From positions 447,001-511,000 of the forward strand of contig JAUIRK010000312.1 in the NCBI GenBank assembly GCA_030549495.1: DNA of 64,000 bases. The letters are read 5' to 3'. Below, in pieces: positions 59,601 to 64,000 of this stretch. The position numbers and the translations under genes were made by a program. Each line of letters opens with the position of its first letter. The stretch's first letter is position 1. The notes under the pieces were generated by a model. It made no database searches and was not told where the DNA came from. It saw only the letters and a program-made list of their open reading frames with translations. Source of the DNA: Nectonema munidae. Taxonomy: Eukaryota; Nematomorpha; Nectonematoida; Nectonematidae.

Positions 59601-62600
59601 ATTTCTAGATATGCGTTCTTATAATCATTAGGGGCAACAAAAATTGACATAACGACTTCAATAGGTTGACTTTATTTTGTAAAAAAAAGTGGCGTAAAAA
59701 TTATTCTGTAGTTAGTAGGACAGTTAAAAACTGACCCAAAAATTTTCAAATAATTGACCTAAAAGAAAAAATATAGATTTAAAATCTAGCTAATTTAATT
59801 TTTATGGAAAAAAAATTAAGAAAATATGTGTTTTATTGAAAAATGAATTGATAAAAAAAATTTGCTCAATTTTCAATGTAAATTGTAAAAATATTTTGTT
59901 TAAGATAGCAAGAACTATAATAAAATATAAAATAGTTTAAAATAAACAGCGTAAAATTTTCTAATTTTTGCCAAATGCATTTTTTACGATAATATAGATT
60001 CTGCATAACTTCAAACTCTTGATACTAGGTTTTGTTTTAAAGACAAATATAGATTCTGAATAATTTCAGACTTTAGATACTCGGTTTTATTTTTAAAGAC
60101 TTATAGATTCTGAATAATTTCAGACTTTAGATACTCGGTTTTATTCCTAAAGACAAATATAGATTCTGAATAATTTAGGACTTTAGATTACTCAGGTTTT
60201 ATTTTTAAAGACAAATATAGATTCTGAATAATTTCAGACTTTAGATACTCGGTTTTATTCTTAAAGACAAATATAGATTCTGCATAATTTCAGACTTTAG
60301 ATTACTCGATTTTATTTTTAAAGACAAATCGGTGTTGGAAAATTTTTCTTAAACAGTTTTGCTACTTTAAACTGGAAACATCGAGGTTAGTGTACATTCA
60401 AAAAATTTAAATGTTGTAAGCCTCATGTTTTGAAATCAAATCGCCTGTTAAATGAATTTTTTATATTTAAGAGGATTAGAAGAAATTTCAATTATGAAAC
60501 AAAAATGCCATATGAATAATTTAGGAAGAAGGAATTTCAAAAAAGTATTTTTAACAAAATGTTAACCCAATTTAAAAATATTGTCCTTTTAGAGAGAGAA
60601 AATTAACTTTATTGACGTATAAAAACTTCAAAATTTTAAAAAATAAAGATATTTAAAATATAAGTTCTTCAACCAATCTCAAAAACGTAAAAAATAAAAA
60701 CTGACTTTATTGACTTTAACTGTCCTCATAATATTTATATTACTTTTATATTTACAATATAATAATTTAATATTTATAAATTCTATATTTTAATTACTTT
60801 CAATTAGCTCCAAATTTTTGAGAATTCTTGACTACAAAGTAATGCTGAATTCGCCTTTTTGTTCGAAAATAAGTATGCCTCTCAAATTTCCCATTTTTCT
60901 AACTCTCAGGCTTGATTTTAACTCCAAGGATATTTGGAATTACTCAATTATTTTACATTATAGATATTACAGAATTTCGAATTTTGGCGACAACTCTGAT
61001 TCTCATTTCAAAATATATATGCTTTTCTTATGTTCTAATTTTGAATAAGTAACAAGATTTGGAAATGAATTTCAAAGAAATAAAGACCCATAAAACCCTC
61101 AAAGAAAAATAGACCCTCAAAGGCCCATAAAACAAAATCGCATATTTTAAATTTTATATAAACTTAAAAACTAATCATCTACTGTTGTTGTTCTTGGCCC
61201 CCAGATTACGGTATCTCATTATAACTTAATCTATATGTCTGAAAAAATTCTAAACTGAGTGAAAACTCTTCCTTCAAAAAGTACTCGCATGGTCAAGGCA
61301 TGGAATTTTCGTTACACTTTCGCAGTAACAGCATTGAGTATGTGTAGTACCAGCGAACTGTCATGGCAGCCGCCATGAGATATAATTTTTTAAGCGATTC
61401 TTTATATACTCTAAAGCAGGCTGATGCCATATGTTGCTTGAAAAGGTTGGGAGAATGCGATTAAAGCATGATAGTGAAGCGTGTCTTATGAAAACGCGTG
61501 CAAAATAAGATGTGAAAGTGAATAAAAATACCATGGAGAGAAAGGGTACTGCTCGAGTAGCCTGATAATAAACAGCGATGAAGTTGACGAAGAGAGCAAA
61601 AGAGCAACTAACGATGGGAAAGAGCATGGCCGACTTTATCATCTGACTTATCCATCGTTTGCCTAAGTTTAATTAAAGCATAGCACTCAATCAGAGAGAA
61701 AAGTAAAGGAGAGGAAGATAAATGTTATTGCAAGCATCACTCATATATTTTCTCTTTCTCTATATTTCATAGTTCGACAAATAGTAATCATTTATCAGAA
61801 GGAAATCAAAGATTTAGTCAGGGAAAAATAACTTTTCATGTGTAGAATGAGAAAGCGGTGTGCACGAATAAAAATCGTCTACTTTAAGTCATATGCAGAT
61901 TAATTTAAAAAGATGGGCAAACCAATGTTACAAATGGTATAAAATGTATTCTTGATTGATTCATGTTTAAAGGTGAAATACTTTTCAAGAAAAAAGGAAA
62001 ATCAAGGATAGATGAATAAAAAATTAATGACATAAATTTTACATTTTCATAAAAATAGAATAAACAAATAAATTCTCAATCTTAGAATAAAAAAATATTT
62101 TGCAAAGCTAAAACAATTTTCTTAAAATCTGTACATATATTGGCGTTTATATATTCGAAATTATAAAGAAAAGTTGAGTCCTTAAAAGCGTAAGAAATTT
62201 GACGGATTGATGTCGCTATTAAACTTTGACTGGCAAAAACAAGTGGTCTTAACCCATTTACGACCAATGTTCCTATTTTGGAACATAAGTAATTTCATCT
62301 TCGTCTGCTTTTTTCAATGACTTTGAATATAAATCGTCTGCGTTTTTTTAAATATCGTCTGCTTTGCTTGGTCTTAAACGGGTTAATCTAAAATATTACC
62401 AGGGCTGCGATGTAACTAGGACTCCTTGTTCTTACAAAGATCCGACTCCTACTCTAGGTACATAAAAACATGAATGAAATGGAAAAAAAGAGGTAAAATT
62501 TCGGAAAAACTGAGGAACATATTACCTCTAGCTGAGAATCGTAGATCCGATTCTGAATATCATGACAGAAGCACTACATCAATAAATGGGTGGTTTTACA

Positions 62601-63341
62601 AGTACAATTGAAAACTCAAAAAAATGTGAATACATAAAATATAGATCGATTGAATATAAAAATCACGAATTTTAAGTGTGATTTTGTAAATAACCTGTCA
62701 TTTTGTTGTTGTTGTTGTTGTGTAACAACACCGGTGTACCAAGAAATAAAAATCGCCTGCTAAAAAAGATAAATCATTCCAATTGAAAAAGAAAGCAAAC
62801 GATTGCTATTAAAAATTCTGGTCCTCCAAGATAAAAAAAAAGAAAAATGAATAGTTTAAACCCTCATTCATTCATGTGCCTAAAAATGCAGAATAACAAG
62901 ATTTTATAATAAAAAAAACAGTGGGAAAACGATTTTGCAAAACGTGCTGAAAACAAAGGAACTAACCTTATTATAGGCTTGGCTATGTATTTTAAGGCGA
63001 CAAATAACAAAAGATGAAAGTTTATTAACACATTTAAGACCAAGCAAAGCAGACGATATCTAAAAAAAACGCAGACGATGTATATTCAAAGTCATTGAAA
63101 AAAGCAGACGAAAATGAAATTACTTATGTTCCAAAATAGGAACATTGGTCGTAAATGAGTTAAGGAAGAAGAAAAAAAAGCATATTAGGATCTAGGATAA
63201 CGCTAACTAAATAAAAGATTAGGGGAAAAAGGTGTAAAAGAAATACCGTTAAATCTGCAGTAGAGACTTCCACCAAAGTAGCCATTTATAGGAGCGGATA
63301 ATGCATAGAGAAAGATGAGTGAACTCGTGATTGATGCTCGC
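53156..63341 (-). CDS. TM9SF3: Transmembrane 9 superfamily protein, TM9SF3-like (last 4 exons)
   Basis: Nonaspanin (EMP70/TM9) proteins are nine-span Golgi/endosomal membrane proteins that help sort transmembrane cargo. Exons 63247-63341, 61532-61662, 53651-53790 and 53156-53600 join in phase with GT/AG and give the C-terminal 269 residues. Seen: [21 protein letters not shown], then [85 protein letters not shown] and [16 protein letters not shown], ending in SIKID. The VPRPIPxKKW and PFGSIFIE signatures favour TM9SF3 over TM9SF2/4. The C-terminal KID fits the KxD/E COPI-binding Golgi-retention motif known in this family. The N-terminal half must lie beyond 64000. One intron is 7.7 kb and full of transposons. 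Confidence 0.93.
53651..53790 (-). CDS. TM9SF3: TM9SF3-like exon (PLNLIG...PKKKW)
   Basis: On the minus strand the acceptor is tttttttag and the donor gtatgc. It starts in phase 0 with [20 protein letters not shown], then [14 protein letters not shown], and ends two bases into the Trp codon. The alignment to TM9SF3 continues without a gap from the exon at 61532-61662. Confidence 0.93.
54447..54635 (+). repeat. Imperfect tandem repeat, about 70-bp unit, 2.5 copies
   Basis: Units share aaatcattgaaccattg, attagagtaaacacattg, ggtgtatgtttcgcaaagac. It sits upstream of the piggyBac relic and may be part of its 5' region or unrelated. Confidence 0.6.
55250..56220 (+). pseudogene. piggyBac-family transposase relic in TM9SF intron
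   Basis: Translated over shifting frames, the stretch follows a PGBD/piggyBac (DDE_Tnp_1_7) transposase. Seen: a first-Asp region [11 protein letters not shown] (family pattern D-E-x-M-x-P-F-K-G), then [21 protein letters not shown] (family L-x-x-x-[LI]P-x-G-x-x-[LV]F-[FT]-DR-F), [10 protein letters not shown] (family GT-x-R/M-x-N-R), and a C-terminal Cys-rich ribbon [18 protein letters not shown] at about 56128-56180. Many stops and at least four frame changes; no inverted termini found. Old relic, but its presence fits the TTAA MITEs 1.1 kb downstream. Confidence 0.6.
57338..57472. mobile_element. piggyBac-type MITE (CCCATTAA family)
   Basis: Reverse-oriented relative of the copy at 2086, with aacccattaagtcccaatgc at the left and tatttgggttaa at the right; the left target is mutated to TTGA. 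It sits 11 bp from the next MITE and about 1.1 kb from a piggyBac transposase relic. Confidence 0.75.
57484..57613. mobile_element. piggyBac-type MITE (CCCTTTGAGGACCA family)
   Basis: TTAA at 57484-57487 and 57610-57613. The 14-bp terminal inverted repeat is perfect: CCCTTTGAGGACCA ... TGGTCCTCAAAGGG. The inside holds cgtctgcc and gcagacgat, as in the other family. Total 130 bp with targets. Confidence 0.88.
57722..57887 (+). CDS. Possible exon, unrecognised 53-codon open frame
   Basis: An acceptor-like atctcacaacag at 57704-57715 precedes D-M-R-S-V-L-H-T, then [20 protein letters not shown] and [20 protein letters not shown], with a TAA. G+C is far above the flanks. It lies antisense inside the large TM9SF intron. 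The charged helical pattern looks like real protein, but I recognise no family and find no other exon. Confidence 0.33.
57900..59717. other. TM9SF3 intron, AT-rich
   Basis: No supported gene or clear element. The right part (59630-59717) already shows attgac and ggttgactttatt words like those at hAT ends. Confidence 0.5.
59718..60726. mobile_element. Non-autonomous hAT-like element containing a minisatellite
   Basis: The left end AGGACAGTTAAAAACTGACCC and right end ATTGACTTTAACTGTCCT are inverted over about 11 bp. The subterminal attgac/tgactttattgac repeats recall the CAGGGCGAG hAT elements. No coding sequence. I see no matching 8-bp flanks. The middle is a six-copy 56-bp tandem array. Confidence 0.55.
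59991..60329 (+). repeat. Minisatellite, 56-bp unit, six copies
   Basis: The unit begins atagattctgaataatttca and continues gactttagatactcggtttt attttaaagacaaat. Copies 2-6 are about 90% alike by eye and the first is more diverged. Confidence 0.9.
61532..61662 (-). CDS. TM9SF3: TM9SF3-like exon (GKRW...TRAVPF)
   Basis: On the minus strand the acceptor is aaacttag and the donor gtattt. Two bases complete the Gly codon from the previous exon, then 43 codons. It encodes [17 protein letters not shown] and [20 protein letters not shown], very close to the conserved [21 protein letters not shown] of TM9SF proteins. It ends in phase 0. Confidence 0.93.
62249..62386. mobile_element. piggyBac-type MITE (CCCATTTA family)
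   Basis: TTAA at 62249-62252 and 62383-62386. Ends are CCCATTTACGACCAATG and GGTCTTAAACGGG. Internal stretch cgtctgcttttttcaatgac is shared with the copies at 2086 (reverse), 57338 and 63025 (reverse). Confidence 0.8.
63025..63163. mobile_element. piggyBac-type MITE (CCCATTTA family)
   Basis: TTAA at 63025-63028 and 63160-63163. The inside is nearly identical in reverse to the copy at 62249 (aagaccaagcaaagcagacg ... ggaacattggtcgtaaatga). The two form a large inverted pair about 640 bp apart in the same TM9SF intron. Confidence 0.8.
63247..63341 (-). CDS. TM9SF3: TM9SF3-like exon (membrane span region)
   Basis: On the minus strand the acceptor is aatatag and the donor gtattt. One base, 31 codons and one base. 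It encodes [20 protein letters not shown] followed by a loop ending in RFN plus the first base of a Gly codon. It matches the TM9SF stretch with R-x-S, LYAL and GYxxxSLY. This is the most upstream exon visible in the window. Confidence 0.87.
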
Positions 63342-64000
63342 CTATATTAATTGAAAGGTAAAAGGGGTTAGGGGCTTTTTGTTGAACAAGTAAATAATTC
63401 TGAAACAAAATAGCAAACCGTTTAAAAAGTGTTCTCCTATGATGCGTGATCTTTTAGCTTAAAGGAATATGCGTTTGGTCCCTCAATCAAACATTAGCCT
63501 ACGATTTTTTTGTTGTTGTTGTTGAAAGAACGAGTTATTTAATTAGTTTAGTAACAATGGGAAATACCATTTGCGCATGAAGGCTATTCTACCACTTTTT
63601 CCAAAATCTAATTCAATTTTTCCTCATGTTAAAATGGAGAGGATAATATGTTCAGAACATTTAAATAAGCTCTATTTGTAGCTACATAATGAGGCTTCTG
63701 AAATATCAACTAAGTAAGGATATTTATCAAAGTTCTTATAAGGCCACGATTGATGGTTAGGCTTCTAGCAAAATTGGTTATTCTTGTTGTAAATACATTT
63801 TCATGTCATTAACCTCTGAATACGAACTAACAAATTGTCTATCTAACAACTACCTAACTATATTGGATCAAATGTGATAAATTAAAATGATAATCATCCA
63901 GAGGTCAAAAGATTTGTTTAACATATTTCCGGTGTTGGTGCCCTAAATATGTCAATAATAATATAGAATTTTTAATATATATGTTTGCAAAAAATTATGC
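63342..64000. other. TM9SF3 intron at the window edge
   Basis: No further TM9SF exon recognised on the minus strand; upstream exons should lie beyond 64000. Confidence 0.5.

Overview
This is AT-rich animal nuclear DNA, roughly 70% A+T by eye, with spliced genes, very long introns and many transposon remnants. A mitochondrial-clan cytochrome P450, a TM9/nonaspanin gene, tRNA-derived SINEs, hAT, piggyBac and pogo elements and non-LTR retroposons point to an invertebrate. An arthropod is most likely, possibly a parasitic copepod; the species is an inference and is not proven by the sequence.

Two host genes can be rebuilt exon by exon. (1) A cytochrome P450 on the + strand runs from about 20.0 to 38.1 kb. 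Eight exons (20002-20121, 26730-26917, 27189-27412, 27996-28210, 30215-30346, 32339-32505, 33538-33770, 37921-38075) join in frame with GT/AG junctions to give 477 codons and a stop; only the extreme N-terminus is missing. (2) The last four exons of a TM9SF3-like nonaspanin lie on the - strand (63247-63341, 61532-61662, 53651-53790, 53156-53600); the rest of the gene lies beyond the right edge. A few other exon-like open segments (7.3-9.7, 45.8 and 57.7 kb) are reported with low confidence.

Most of the remainder is mobile DNA. 0-18 kb is intergenic and holds SINEs, piggyBac-type MITEs, a 181-bp foldback, a poly-G-bearing MITE and decayed coding fragments. The first P450 intron holds an hAT element (21060-23658, perfect 8-bp target duplication CTTATAAG) with a LINE inside it, and an apparently intact pogo/Tigger element (24397-26327). 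A SINE next to exon 3 appears to supply that exon's polypyrimidine tract. A 548-bp AC repeat sits in a later intron, and a 737-bp one lies just upstream of the gene. 35-42 kb has two LINE copies. 43 kb has a probable solo LTR. 46.6-51.6 kb is a nest: an hAT element interrupted by a 2671-bp element with inverted ends and a near-perfect 8-bp duplication, which encodes a decayed copy of a multicopy RNase-H-like protein family. The 7.7-kb TM9SF intron holds a decayed piggyBac transposase, two piggyBac-type MITEs side by side and a roughly 1-kb hAT-like element built round a 56-bp minisatellite.

I found no rRNA genes, no convincing functional tRNA gene, no CRISPR and no bacterial-type operons. The most interesting items are the 48201-50871 transposon and its protein family, the GCAGACGA-rich TTAA MITE families, the new tRNA-SINE families (one touching a splice acceptor), and the unusual I-helix and heme-loop residues of the P450.
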